In this document: piece after piece, positions 14,909 through 21,846 of the stretch | How the letters are laid out: every line of letters begins with the position of its first letter | How positions within the stretch are numbered: the stretch's first letter is position 1 | From: a virus | Direction: 5' to 3' (one strand) | DNA: 23,004 nt | IMG/VR virus record: IMGVR_UViG_3300030333_007174 | Location: 1-23,004 of that record | Notes under the pieces: generated by a model | What the model was told of the DNA's origin: nothing | Database searches by the model: none | What the model saw: the letters and a program-made list of their open reading frames with translations, nothing else | Position numbers and translations under genes: made by a program

Positions 14909-15126
14909 TTGATGCTCATAAGTCTATTATATAAATCTGGATTAGTTTTATGAATTGCCTTTGTTAATGCCAGTAAATATGGACAATTCCCTCCATTACT
15001 TTTATAAAGCTTTATAAAGATATTAACTTCTTTTTTATCTTTAAATACTTCAAGTTTGCCTTTATCAGCTAAAGTGCATAACTTATAACGAGGCTTTTTA
15101 TAATCTTGTAATTTACTGTCTTTCAC
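14905..15126 (-). CDS. Small unknown basic protein
   Basis: A 73-aa Lys-rich protein with two cysteines and no recognised domain. It overlaps the upstream 123-aa gene by 14 nt and the downstream Cys-cluster gene by 4 nt (ATGA). The dense coupling and absence of an alternative frame support a real gene. It may form a small helical domain in its second half (CPYLLALTKAIHKTNPDLYN). Confidence 0.5.
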   Translation of the reverse strand: MKDSKLQDYKKPRYKLCTLADKGKLEVFKDKKEVNIFIKLYKSNGGNCPYLLALTKAIHKTNPDLYNRLMSIK

Positions 15127-15484
15127 GAAATTCTAAAATATCCTCATTTAATGATTGTTTTTTATACTTAGATTGCCATACTCTAATTGCAGCTTCATCC
15201 ACTTCGAAAAAAGCTAATATAGATCGTGCAACAAAAAACGGATCATGATGTATAACTTGAGATACTATTTTTCTTTCAGCGTCTCCTGCTAATACCGCAT
15301 AAAATTTATGTTCTGTTCTCCAATACAATAATTGAGTTACAACATCCTGTGACTTAGCTAATGTATCATATTCCTCAGAACTACATTCAAATATTTCAGG
15401 TTCATTTGTATCTGACTCTAAAAAATTACGAGCCATCGCTCTAACTGGATGAGGTAAATCTTCTATTGTTTCTATTGTCTGCAT
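15113..15484 (-). CDS. Unknown 123-aa soluble protein
   Basis: A 123-aa slightly acidic protein with no recognised family. The first 60 residues include an acidic stretch (ESDTNEPEIFECSSEEYDTL). The rest is mixed helix with many aromatic residues (VIHHDPFFVARSILAFFEVD). It begins 9 nt after the membrane protein gene, with an AAGGAG ribosome binding site just upstream of the ATG at 15484. It is cotranscribed with the neighbouring structural-region genes. Confidence 0.5.
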   Translation of the reverse strand: MQTIETIEDLPHPVRAMARNFLESDTNEPEIFECSSEEYDTLAKSQDVVTQLLYWRTEHKFYAVLAGDAERKIVSQVIHHDPFFVARSILAFFEVDEAAIRVWQSKYKKQSLNEDILEFRERQ

Positions 15485-15493
15485 TATTTCTCC

Positions 15494-15838
15494 TTAAATA
15501 AATTGTAAAATCATAATTACTACAGCTAGCATAATCGTAATAGCAGTTTTTATAGTTATAGCTTCTCCTAAATATAAGTAAGTCATTAGTGGAAAAACAA
15601 GCATAGAAGTAGCAAACCCCATAAACCTTACAGGCCATAATGCTCCAAACCCTTGATATCCCCACTTTGTTCCATACCAAAATAGTAAACTTATAGGCAC
15701 TCCCATAATGGCCATAAACCACATAGACTTAGGAGTCTTGGCCCAATCCCAAACTAGTTGACTATTAACCTGGTACCAAATCAAAACATTACTAATTAAG
15801 AAAACTATTACAGTATATATAATATATTTATTTGGCAC
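15494..15838 (-). CDS. Small membrane protein with about four transmembrane helices, half-transporter-like
   Basis: A 114-aa protein dominated by hydrophobic helices at about 4-22, 42-56, 68-88 and 95-113, leaving almost no soluble part. The segment MTYLYLGEAITIKTAITIML resembles the end of EamA/small-multidrug-resistance type membrane proteins (a Gly-Glu before the last helix), and the length is about that of an SMR half-transporter. This resemblance is weak and functional residues cannot be assigned. Its start lies inside the ClpP-like gene (11-nt overlap), so the two are translated together. In a phage it would act in the host inner membrane; holin-like activity is a possible alternative but not favoured, since four helices in 114 aa is unusual for holins. 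Confidence 0.55.
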   Translation of the reverse strand: MPNKYIIYTVIVFLISNVLIWYQVNSQLVWDWAKTPKSMWFMAIMGVPISLLFWYGTKWGYQGFGALWPVRFMGFATSMLVFPLMTYLYLGEAITIKTAITIMLAVVIMILQFI

Positions 15839-16424
15839 TATTTACCTCTAATGCAATAGGCTCTAGTGCATATTCCATAGCCCCACTAATAACAGAGGAC
15901 GGCAATTTAGAAATTATATCAGTCACAATATTATATTGTTTAGCCTTATTAGCCCATAAATAAGTGCTTACTTCATGCATTTCCATATACCGCTTTTTAC
16001 TCATTTTACATCTAGATTTAAATAAATTAAAAACTTTTCCATTCTGTTCTAAACATTGTTTTGCAGTTGCTTCGAAGTCTCTTTTACTTCCTCCTACAGA
16101 TAAAGAACTTTCATGTGTCATAAATTGACTGTGTTTGAATGCATATCGTTTCTCCCCAGATATATAAATAACTGTGCCTGCTGAACTTACTTCAGATAAC
16201 GCATAGGTATATATTGGGGCTTTTGAAGAACGAAGTATATCAAAAATACTTAAAGCAGTTTTTAAATTACCTCCATCAGTATCGATAAATACATGAATAG
16301 GATCTTTTCCTAACAAGTTTAAGTAATTAATATCATCAAAAACTCTACGTATTAAAGACGCTTCTCTTTGATGATCTCCAGATGTTGATCTGATATCTTC
16401 AGTAATGTATATTATTCTATTCAT
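15828..16424 (-). CDS. ClpP-like serine protease fold protein, third triad residue substituted
   Basis: A 198-aa protein of ClpP length. HVFIDTDGGNLKTALSIFDI matches the ClpP strand-helix with the oxyanion Gly-Gly. The nucleophile region EVSSAGTVIYISGEKRYAF corresponds to the ClpP xASMG region, giving Ser81, and SQFMTHES gives His104. Aligned without gaps from this His, the catalytic Asp of E. coli ClpP (Asp171, 49 residues later) falls on Ser153, so the canonical Asp is absent; His150 or Glu151 nearby might substitute. The closing ANKAKQYNIVTDII fits the last ClpP helix and strand. It overlaps the membrane protein gene by 11 nt. Roles seen for phage ClpP-like proteins include head maturation and host protein turnover, but a separate prohead protease is encoded in this window. 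Confidence 0.75.
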   Translation of the reverse strand: MNRIIYITEDIRSTSGDHQREASLIRRVFDDINYLNLLGKDPIHVFIDTDGGNLKTALSIFDILRSSKAPIYTYALSEVSSAGTVIYISGEKRYAFKHSQFMTHESSLSVGGSKRDFEATAKQCLEQNGKVFNLFKSRCKMSKKRYMEMHEVSTYLWANKAKQYNIVTDIISKLPSSVISGAMEYALEPIALEVNSAK

Positions 16425-16458
16425 GCAAACTCCTAGGTTTTGTGTTAGGTTAATTAAA

Positions 16459-16893
16459 TTATTGTACTTCTAGTAATTGAGTATACTCAATTGTTATCAT
16501 ATAAAATTGTGTTTCCTCTGCTGATACGCCCTCTTTAAGCATAGTTGTTTCTGTAACTGTTTTAGGCTCAAAATCAAACTCATCATACACTCCAGACTCT
16601 TTTGATTTTTCTGCTTGTAATTCTACTTCTTGTACTTTTACAAAATCAGATTTAGTGCTTTTATCTATATATTGTATATTGAAATCACCATCTACATATC
16701 TATCTTCTCCACCAACCTCTACTATGAGTTGGGCTGTACGTTGATTTACAAAATCTGTAAGTGCCTGTGCCCCTGTAGAAGCGGGTAAAAAAGATATATC
16801 TTTTTTAGGTAATCTTTTAAAGCTTTTAACAACATTCTTTTTTTCTTGTTGCTTTTTTAAACGATTTTTTAACTGGTCTAAAAATATACCCAT
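16459..16893 (-). CDS. Unknown 144-aa protein
   Basis: A 144-aa protein not recognised. The first 30 residues are very basic (LDQLKNRLKKQQEKKNVVKS), followed by an acidic, strand-rich remainder (VEVGGEDRYVDGDFNIQY near 80). Its start follows immediately after the stop of the 94-aa zinc-ribbon gene (no gap). Basic arm plus beta body is common in small capsid-binding or head-completion proteins, but nothing specific supports this. A minor 34-nt gap separates it from the ClpP-like gene. Confidence 0.5.
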   Translation of the reverse strand: MGIFLDQLKNRLKKQQEKKNVVKSFKRLPKKDISFLPASTGAQALTDFVNQRTAQLIVEVGGEDRYVDGDFNIQYIDKSTKSDFVKVQEVELQAEKSKESGVYDEFDFEPKTVTETTMLKEGVSAEETQFYMITIEYTQLLEVQ

Positions 16894-17178
16894 TTACTCC
16901 CATTTCCTCCTATCATGTTCTATTATCTCATCTATGTCTACATCCGAATAGTTTTGATCATCAGCTAATTCTTCTGGAACTTCCACTTTAACTATTTCCA
17001 TTATAGAATATTTTCTACTGCATTTCGGACATATGGTTGGAGATTCTGAAAATAACTCTAACTCTGTTCTATCTTGACAAACACAAACAATCGTTATTTT
17101 TTGATCTGACCATTCTATTCTATAGTCTCCTAAATAGACTTCGTGTCTATATAAATTTTCGTATTTACTATTATCCAT
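16894..17178 (-). CDS. Small zinc-ribbon protein
   Basis: A 94-aa protein with one zinc-ribbon: ITIVCVCQDRTELEL...TICPKCSRKY, that is Cys-x-Cys and, about 15 residues on, Cys-x2-Cys. The C-terminal 30 residues are acidic (DDQNYSDVDIDEIIEHD). The fold is likely a small zinc finger that binds nucleic acid or protein. It starts inside the end of the 379-aa-class gene (8-nt overlap) and is directly followed by the 144-aa gene, so the three are probably made together. The function is unknown. Confidence 0.5.
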   Translation of the reverse strand: MDNSKYENLYRHEVYLGDYRIEWSDQKITIVCVCQDRTELELFSESPTICPKCSRKYSIMEIVKVEVPEELADDQNYSDVDIDEIIEHDRRKWE

Positions 17179-18295
17179 TTGTTGCTTTCATTATTACATC
17201 TTTTCCGAGATCTGAAGTAATAAATGTATCTTTGTGATCATAATATCTTTTTTTATATCTAGGAATGTTTTTAGTTTTTTCCTGTAAACTATTTATAGTC
17301 GATGCGTGCATTTTTTTATCCTTTATGCCCCCAGATAAAATAGAAAATTTTCTAGCTTCATGATATGCTCTTTCTTCCATAGCAAAAGCCATATTTTTTA
17401 ATGCAGTATTTTTTGGCATTGTTCTTTCAATATGTTGCATTACCATTCCTGCAGCCTCTATACAGTCTAATCCAGTACCTTCAATATCCTCTGCAGTTAA
17501 ATTATATACTTCATCTTGCTCTAAAGGATCATCTGCTTCCTCTCCAGGTTTACATGTTCTAGCTTCTCCTGTTAAAAGAAACCATCCAGGATTTATCATC
17601 CTACATTCTACCCATCTAATAGCTCTATTTACTGGTCTTTTTGTCCATCTGTTTCTTATTTTTTTCAAAAACTTTTTAATATCTACTCCAGGATAGTACT
17701 TAAATATTTTCCATAATTTAGCATATATCGATAGTGTTTTAACTTTTTCTACTTCTATGTGAACTTCATCGACTGAGGTTGTTTGATAATTATTATCTTC
17801 AGGAGAAGGTACATTTTGTAATTCTTGCATCTCTAAACAATCCATAAACAACTCAGGAACTGGTACATTCGGCCTATCTTCTCCTCCATAAAGACCTAGT
17901 ACTGCTGCAACGGGATCAAAACCATTAATATGGATTGGTCCATCCATAGACAAATCTGCAGCCATTTGTATTATTTCTCCATCCAATGTTAAATGAGGCT
18001 CTCCTGCTAAGGTAGATACAGCCTTAACTAATTCAAATTCTTTATCTGGATCTAATAAAATAGCGATTTCATCTAATTGTTCTTTTACTAAATCCTCTAA
18101 GGCTTCAAGAGTTTCTTCCGCCTCTACTAATAGATTTGCTTTTACTAAATCATCATAAATTACTTCAGAATTAGCTGCTTCGTCTACTATTTCTGGATCT
18201 GCTTGAGCGCTTTTTGACGTTGGATTTTGAACCCTTACGTCTCCTGATATTTCTTTTCTTCGAAATACTTTTTTTTCGCGTCTTATATAAGCCAT
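17171..18295 (-). CDS. Unknown acidic structural-region protein
   Basis: A protein of 374 aa from ATG 18295 (MAYIRREKK), which has GAGG about 9 nt upstream; a TTG 15 nt further up opens the same frame but is not preferred. A basic N-terminus is followed by acidic helices (VEAEETLEALEDLVKEQLDE). Then comes a mixed domain with FDPVAAVLGLYGGEDRPN, and a basic C-terminal third (KKIRNRWTKRPVNRAIRWVE). No family is recognised. Its first 125 nt overlap the end of the preceding 170-aa gene in another reading frame. Possible roles include virion or packaging accessory proteins. Confidence 0.5.
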   Translation of the reverse strand: MAYIRREKKVFRRKEISGDVRVQNPTSKSAQADPEIVDEAANSEVIYDDLVKANLLVEAEETLEALEDLVKEQLDEIAILLDPDKEFELVKAVSTLAGEPHLTLDGEIIQMAADLSMDGPIHINGFDPVAAVLGLYGGEDRPNVPVPELFMDCLEMQELQNVPSPEDNNYQTTSVDEVHIEVEKVKTLSIYAKLWKIFKYYPGVDIKKFLKKIRNRWTKRPVNRAIRWVECRMINPGWFLLTGEARTCKPGEEADDPLEQDEVYNLTAEDIEGTGLDCIEAAGMVMQHIERTMPKNTALKNMAFAMEERAYHEARKFSILSGGIKDKKMHASTINSLQEKTKNIPRYKKRYYDHKDTFITSDLGKDVIMKATNG

Positions 18296-18683
18296 TTTTC
18301 TTTGCCTCAAATAATCTAATTAATTGTCTTTCTACCTTTAAAGGAAAAACCATAATATCTTTAAAAGCTATTTGTGTTGGATCATTCTTTTTCAATATCT
18401 CTTCTTCATCTTCACAAATTTGAAGAGTTGAACAAGGAAGAATTAATAAAGTTCCGCCTTCGTCTGTTCTAACACTAGTAAATCTATTTCTTAAAAATCT
18501 ATTTACTTTTACTCCTGGAGGAACTACTAACTCATGGTGCATTCCCCACTCCACTCTGATATAATCCATTTTGTCTAGATACGCTGTACTTTTCACTTGT
18601 TGAGCTAAATATGTTTCTAGCCTTTTACGCTCATAATGAATAACTTCAAAATCAGAATCCATATAGTTTAATACTACTAACAT
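18171..18683 (-). CDS. Unknown protein with a very basic C-terminal tail, overlapping the next gene
   Basis: A 170-aa protein. The first 130 residues look like a folded domain (YIRVEWGMHHELVVPPGVKV, then LLILPCSTLQICED). The last 40 are Lys/Arg/Ser-rich (KKSISKKRNIRRRKGSKSNV and on), a tail that could bind DNA or RNA. That tail is read from the same bases as the N-terminus of the following gene in a different frame (about 125 nt overlap). The ATG at 18683 is 2 nt past the preceding stop without a clear ribosome binding site, so coupling is likely. It may be a genuine overlapping gene or reflect a recent stop-codon loss. Confidence 0.45.
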   Translation of the reverse strand: MLVVLNYMDSDFEVIHYERKRLETYLAQQVKSTAYLDKMDYIRVEWGMHHELVVPPGVKVNRFLRNRFTSVRTDEGGTLLILPCSTLQICEDEEEILKKNDPTQIAFKDIMVFPLKVERQLIRLFEAKKNGLYKTRKKSISKKRNIRRRKGSKSNVKKRSSRSRNSRRSS

Positions 18684-18685
18684 AG

Positions 18686-19006
18686 TTATGTCTTTGTTGC
18701 TTCGTATCTGAGCTTATTATAATGCTTTTGGCACATGCCTCCAGCATGATGAACATTAGTACAATTAGGATAAGAACAAAGTCCGCCCTTCCCTCTATTG
18801 GGAGCAATTCTTGGTCCCCATCTAAGTATCTCTTCATAGTTCAAGCCTGCTGCTTCTATAGCATCGCCCCATGAGCCAAAGTGTCTTTCCGCTGCTTTCC
18901 ACAATGCTCCGTTGCTATTCTTAACATACGTTGAGTATCTTTGTGACTTTTTTAGTTTAAGAATTTCTTCAATAATTTTACTATCTGTCCATCTATATCT
19001 TGGCAT
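18686..19006 (-). CDS. Small DNA-binding protein with repeat-type helix-turn-helix and terminal Cys/His motif
   Basis: A 106-aa protein. The N-terminal part shows the pattern W-x-x-S-K-I-I-E-E-I with ...GALWKAAERHFGSWGDAIEAAGLNYEEI, which resembles the DNA-recognition modules found in phage and mobile-element endonucleases. The C-terminal part has CSYPNC, then GGMCQKHYNKLR (Cys, Cys, Cys, His), a small zinc-binding unit common in the same proteins. No HNH or GIY-YIG nuclease residues are present, so it is probably DNA-binding only, perhaps a remnant or partner of a homing endonuclease. Its start follows directly after the GroES stop. Confidence 0.6.
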   Translation of the reverse strand: MPRYRWTDSKIIEEILKLKKSQRYSTYVKNSNGALWKAAERHFGSWGDAIEAAGLNYEEILRWGPRIAPNRGKGGLCSYPNCTNVHHAGGMCQKHYNKLRYEATKT

Positions 19007-19303
19007 TTATTTTTTGAAACTTGCCACAATATCAGCTTCCCTTATTATTAAATATTCTTTTTCATTTTCAGTGTATTTAGTACCTGAGTATTTAGAAAAC
19101 ATAATTCTGTCACCAATGTCTACGTCAGGTTTTCTTTGAACTCCTGAGCTCATCCAAAGACCAGGACCTACTGCGATAACAGTCGCTGTATGCGGTCTTT
19201 CTTTTGCGCTATCTGGAATAATTATTCCAGCTTCTGTTTTTGTGTCTACGACATCTACTTCTATAACTACTCTGTCTGCTTTTGGTATTAAGTTAAAACT
19301 CAT
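19007..19303 (-). CDS. groES: GroES-type co-chaperonin (Cpn10)
   Basis: A 98-aa protein of GroES size and layout: IPKADRVVIEVDVVDTKTEA at the N-terminus, the mobile loop TEAGIIIPDSAKERP with a hydrophobic Ile-Ile-Ile tip that docks on GroEL, then ATVIAVGPG, DIGDRIMFSKYSGTKYTE and EYLIIREADIVAS. It caps host GroEL and would help fold phage proteins, as T4 gp31 does for capsid protein gp23. No GroEL is encoded here, so it must work with host GroEL. A GGAG ribosome binding site lies 5-6 nt upstream of the ATG at 19303. It is directly followed by the small DNA-binding gene. Confidence 0.92.
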   Translation of the reverse strand: MSFNLIPKADRVVIEVDVVDTKTEAGIIIPDSAKERPHTATVIAVGPGLWMSSGVQRKPDVDIGDRIMFSKYSGTKYTENEKEYLIIREADIVASFKK

Positions 19304-19348
19304 ATTATCTCCATTTTTATACGTGCCTAAAATTATTAAATTTTTTTA

Positions 19349-20167
19349 TTAATTCAAAGAAAAATTATCATTTTCTTTAAACATATTTATTGGTGGAACT
19401 TTTATCCATTCTTCGTCCATGTTGCTTGTCATCAGCTCTAAAAAATTATGATGAATTGCTCTAGTTCCGTTTCTATGAGAGCCATAATCATCAACAAGAT
19501 TGTATTTTTCAAGGATAACAGGTATCTCATCTCTTCTAATCCAACATCTAAATGCTTCCTGTAGTTTTGTACTATCTTCCATAGTTTTACAAATATTTAA
19601 ATAATTCATTGGTATCTCTTCACTGTCTCCTGGAATAAAACCTCTATCTGCCCATACAATCCTTTGAAGATTAGCAGATAGATTTCCATCCTTGTCTATA
19701 TGAGTATCATCTGTTGATATTGCAAAATCTTTATTATTACTCGATTTTATTATAACACTTCTGTTAAATAAGCCTATATGATATGGACTGGGAGAATTAG
19801 GACATTTGATTAGTTTTAAGAATAATTCTCGATTTTTATCCTTGGAAGGCACAATCTCAGGATCAGTTAACATAACATTTTTAATCTCTCCTTCAAAGTA
19901 GTATTCTAAATATATAGCATGAGCTGGAATACCTACTTGTGCTGCAGATAAACCCATTAGTTCATGTTTATCCAATCTATGACTAAGACTATTCCGTAGT
20001 GTTTCTTTTAGAGCATGTAAACTTTCATAATTTAGAATAGCTTTTGACGAACTAGATAAAGTTGGTGTAGAAACTATTGAAGACGCTACTCCTAAAAAAG
20101 AAGCATAATCTATAAAATCCTGTCTGAAAGTATTACGTAGATCTTTTAATGATCTTCTTTCAAACAT
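19349..20167 (-). CDS. Peptide-deformylase-fold protein, apparently inactive
   Basis: A 272-aa protein whose middle third matches peptide deformylase (PDF). Motif I is MGLSAAQVGIPA (Gly72, Gln77), followed by the strand NVMLTDPEIV corresponding to PDF ...INPEL. The PDF motif II (EGCLS) is represented by KCPNSP with Cys122. The PDF motif III, HExDH, which supplies two metal-binding His and the catalytic Glu, aligns with LQRIVWADRG at 167-176 and has neither the His residues nor the Glu. It therefore probably cannot bind the metal or deformylate peptides. N- and C-terminal extensions (about 30 and 90 residues) are not typical of PDF. Upstream gene abuts with no gap; GroES follows 45 nt on. An active PDF that uses other residues cannot be excluded. 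Confidence 0.7.
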   Translation of the reverse strand: MFERRSLKDLRNTFRQDFIDYASFLGVASSIVSTPTLSSSSKAILNYESLHALKETLRNSLSHRLDKHELMGLSAAQVGIPAHAIYLEYYFEGEIKNVMLTDPEIVPSKDKNRELFLKLIKCPNSPSPYHIGLFNRSVIIKSSNNKDFAISTDDTHIDKDGNLSANLQRIVWADRGFIPGDSEEIPMNYLNICKTMEDSTKLQEAFRCWIRRDEIPVILEKYNLVDDYGSHRNGTRAIHHNFLELMTSNMDEEWIKVPPINMFKENDNFSLN

Positions 20168-20443
20168 TTATTCTTCCTTCTTGTCTTTTACCCTTGTTAC
20201 TTTATCAGCTGTAAGGGGAGAAGAGTGTTGGGAACCTGACTGCCCTTGAGACGCTGTTTGTAATTTTTTATAAATATTTTGTAATTTCTCTATAGTAGTA
20301 ACAGCTTGTTCTAGATTTGCTCCAGGTATCATACTGTTTTTAATTGCTATTAAAAGAAACTCAATATCAGCTTCTGTTATTTGAAGCTCTTTAATTAATT
20401 TAAGCTTTTCGCTTGGTTTTACCATTTTACTTTTTAAACTCAT
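20168..20443 (-). CDS. Small helical protein of unknown function
   Basis: A 91-aa protein. A basic start is followed by helices (LIKELQITEADIEFLLIAIK, LEQAVTTIEKLQNIYKKLQT) and a Gln/Ser/Lys-rich flexible end. The helices have coiled-coil character. No recognised family. It has a strong AAGGAGG ribosome binding site 4 nt before the ATG at 20443, and its stop abuts the start of the deformylase-like gene. Confidence 0.5.
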   Translation of the reverse strand: MSLKSKMVKPSEKLKLIKELQITEADIEFLLIAIKNSMIPGANLEQAVTTIEKLQNIYKKLQTASQGQSGSQHSSPLTADKVTRVKDKKEE

Positions 20444-20458
20444 TATACCTCCTTGGGT

Positions 20459-20466
20459 TATTTATA
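20459..20466 (-). promoter_or_regulatory. TATAAATA motif, possible T4-type late promoter
   Basis: On the minus strand the gap before the 91-aa gene reads TATAAATA exactly, the T4 late promoter consensus. It lies only 4 nt before an AAGGAGG ribosome binding site, so a transcript starting where T4 late RNA starts would begin within or next to that site. Chance in AT-rich DNA is plausible. Confidence 0.2.
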
Positions 20467-20472
20467 AGCGAT

Positions 20473-20946
20473 TTAATCGGCTAACCAGAAATTGTCTCCA
20501 TCGAAATACATTCCTCCTGGCTCTTCAGCTGGAGGCGTTGACTTAGGTGAAAAGATTAAAACTCCATCTTGTTTAACTCTAAGTACTTCTTGTCCGCCGC
20601 TTTTAAAAATCATTAAATCATTTGGATTTGGACCTACTCCGTGAACAGGTCTATCAATTACTAAGTTACCTAAAATGCTGGTACTGCTGTCTCCATTTAT
20701 CCCGCCTATTCTAAGCTGAGTATTACCCATACTTGGAAATAAAGCTATACCGCCGGCTAAATCTCCGCCATATACTGTGTTATCTATTTCAAGTATATCT
20801 GTAACGGAATTATAATCAAAATTAAAACCAGGAGGTGTAGCACTTTCTATTCCCTCTTTAAGATTAAGAAAATTATTATCTATCTCTTGGACGGTTAGAG
20901 GAGCTCCTTTTACCTCTCTAGTTACAATATTTAGACTAATTGCCAT
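20473..20946 (-). CDS. Small structural protein, tail-fibre or neck type
   Basis: A 157-aa protein. It begins LNIVTREVKGAPLTVQEIDN with NF following; a TREVKG-LT-EID-NF start is a motif I recognise from the N-termini of many phage tail-fibre and neck proteins. The middle is Gly/Asp/Asn-rich with strands (GGDLAGGIALFPSMGNTQL). The end is GGMYFDGDNFWLAD, typical of fibre or appendage domains that display a residual Tyr/Phe/Gly pattern. It overlaps the PhoH gene by 11 nt and precedes a small helical protein. It probably builds a short trimeric appendage or attaches one to the virion. Confidence 0.55.
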   Translation of the reverse strand: MAISLNIVTREVKGAPLTVQEIDNNFLNLKEGIESATPPGFNFDYNSVTDILEIDNTVYGGDLAGGIALFPSMGNTQLRIGGINGDSSTSILGNLVIDRPVHGVGPNPNDLMIFKSGGQEVLRVKQDGVLIFSPKSTPPAEEPGGMYFDGDNFWLAD

Positions 20947-21802
20947 GTTTAGTTTCCTTATTATGTTGTTCGTTCTTTAAAGGTATGTCATTATCCCTTA
21001 AAAACGCTCCGGCTCTTGGTATTAGATGCGCAGCTCCATCTCCTCCAGATTGTATCATATCAATATCTTCAGAAGAAATATCTAATTTATACTTATCTAA
21101 AATAATAGAAATTATAGGATTTCTTACAATATCCTCTGGACCAAATGTGGATATTCCTACACAGTCTGTATTTATGAAACGGAGTAATCCATCTAAGAGA
21201 CCGTTTGTTTTTCTATCTGTTTGCTCAATATCTCCACAAATAATATATTTACTTTTTTCTCCTATCCGAGTTAATAGCATTTTCATTTGATCTCTAGTAG
21301 CATTTTGAGCTTCATCTAATATTACAATTTTGTTATCTAAAGTTACTCCACGCATATAAGCCATAGGAATTACTTCAATTACCTTACTATAAGTTAATAC
21401 ATCTAGTATATCTCTGCCAATAAGTTTTTCCATATTACACCAATAAGACATCATAAATGGATCTGTTTTTTCATCAATATCTCCTGGTAAAAATCCTATT
21501 TTTTCGCCTGCTGCTTCTACTAAAGGCTTAGTAATAACTATTCCATCAATTTGATTTCCTCTTTCTGCTAAAGCTTTTAGAGCGTATGCAACAGCAATAT
21601 ACGTTTTTCCGGAACCAGCCGGACCTGCGCAAAATGTTAAATCTTTTTCTGTTATTTTATCATAAAATACTTTTTGATTCGCAGTTCTAAACTCTAATTT
21701 ATGTGCTCTCATTTTTCTTTTTAGTTGGGAAAGTGCTTGACGTTTATTTACACAAGCTTGACCTTTTGGGTCAGGGGTAGAGTTGGTCTTCTTCTTAGAC
21801 AT
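20936..21802 (-). CDS. phoH: PhoH-family ATPase
   Basis: A 288-aa PhoH-like P-loop protein. Walker A is GPAGSGKT at 60-67, then FLPGDIDEKTDPF (PhoH signature), and YMRGVTLDNKIVILDEAQNA with Walker B Asp163-Glu164, followed by MLLTRIGEKSKYIICGDIEQ, the conserved sensor region. The first 35 residues are basic and disordered. PhoH proteins are common in marine phages, but their role (RNA-related ATPase, response to phosphate stress in the host) is not settled. The ATG at 21802 has AGGAGG upstream. It starts its own block after the membrane protein and overlaps the fibre-like gene at its end. Confidence 0.93.
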   Translation of the reverse strand: MSKKKTNSTPDPKGQACVNKRQALSQLKRKMRAHKLEFRTANQKVFYDKITEKDLTFCAGPAGSGKTYIAVAYALKALAERGNQIDGIVITKPLVEAAGEKIGFLPGDIDEKTDPFMMSYWCNMEKLIGRDILDVLTYSKVIEVIPMAYMRGVTLDNKIVILDEAQNATRDQMKMLLTRIGEKSKYIICGDIEQTDRKTNGLLDGLLRFINTDCVGISTFGPEDIVRNPIISIILDKYKLDISSEDIDMIQSGGDGAAHLIPRAGAFLRDNDIPLKNEQHNKETKHGN

Positions 21803-21817
21803 TAGAAGGTACCTCCT

Positions 21818-21825
21818 TATTTATA
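21818..21825 (-). promoter_or_regulatory. TATAAATA motif before the PhoH gene
   Basis: A second exact TATAAATA on the minus strand, just 5' of the AGGAGG ribosome binding site of the PhoH gene. The same tight spacing as the other copy argues both for a pattern and against a simple T4-type leader. It sits in one of the few gaps longer than 40 nt (21,803-21,846). Confidence 0.2.
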
Positions 21826-21846
21826 ATATATATAAAAGCTCTATAC

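Noticed and set aside
15441-15722. Minus-strand frame of about 93 codons opposite-phase to the small membrane protein
   Set aside because: It is rich in Tyr, Cys and Asn from AT-rich out-of-frame reading and overlaps two better-supported genes in another frame.
18296-18310. TTG start for the 374-aa gene
   Set aside because: The ATG at 18295 has GAGG upstream at workable spacing; the TTG lies further into the overlap with the previous gene and has no clear ribosome binding site.
18652-18837. Minus-strand frame of 61 codons inside the small DNA-binding gene
   Set aside because: It is out of frame with a gene that has recognisable motifs and has no independent ribosome binding site.
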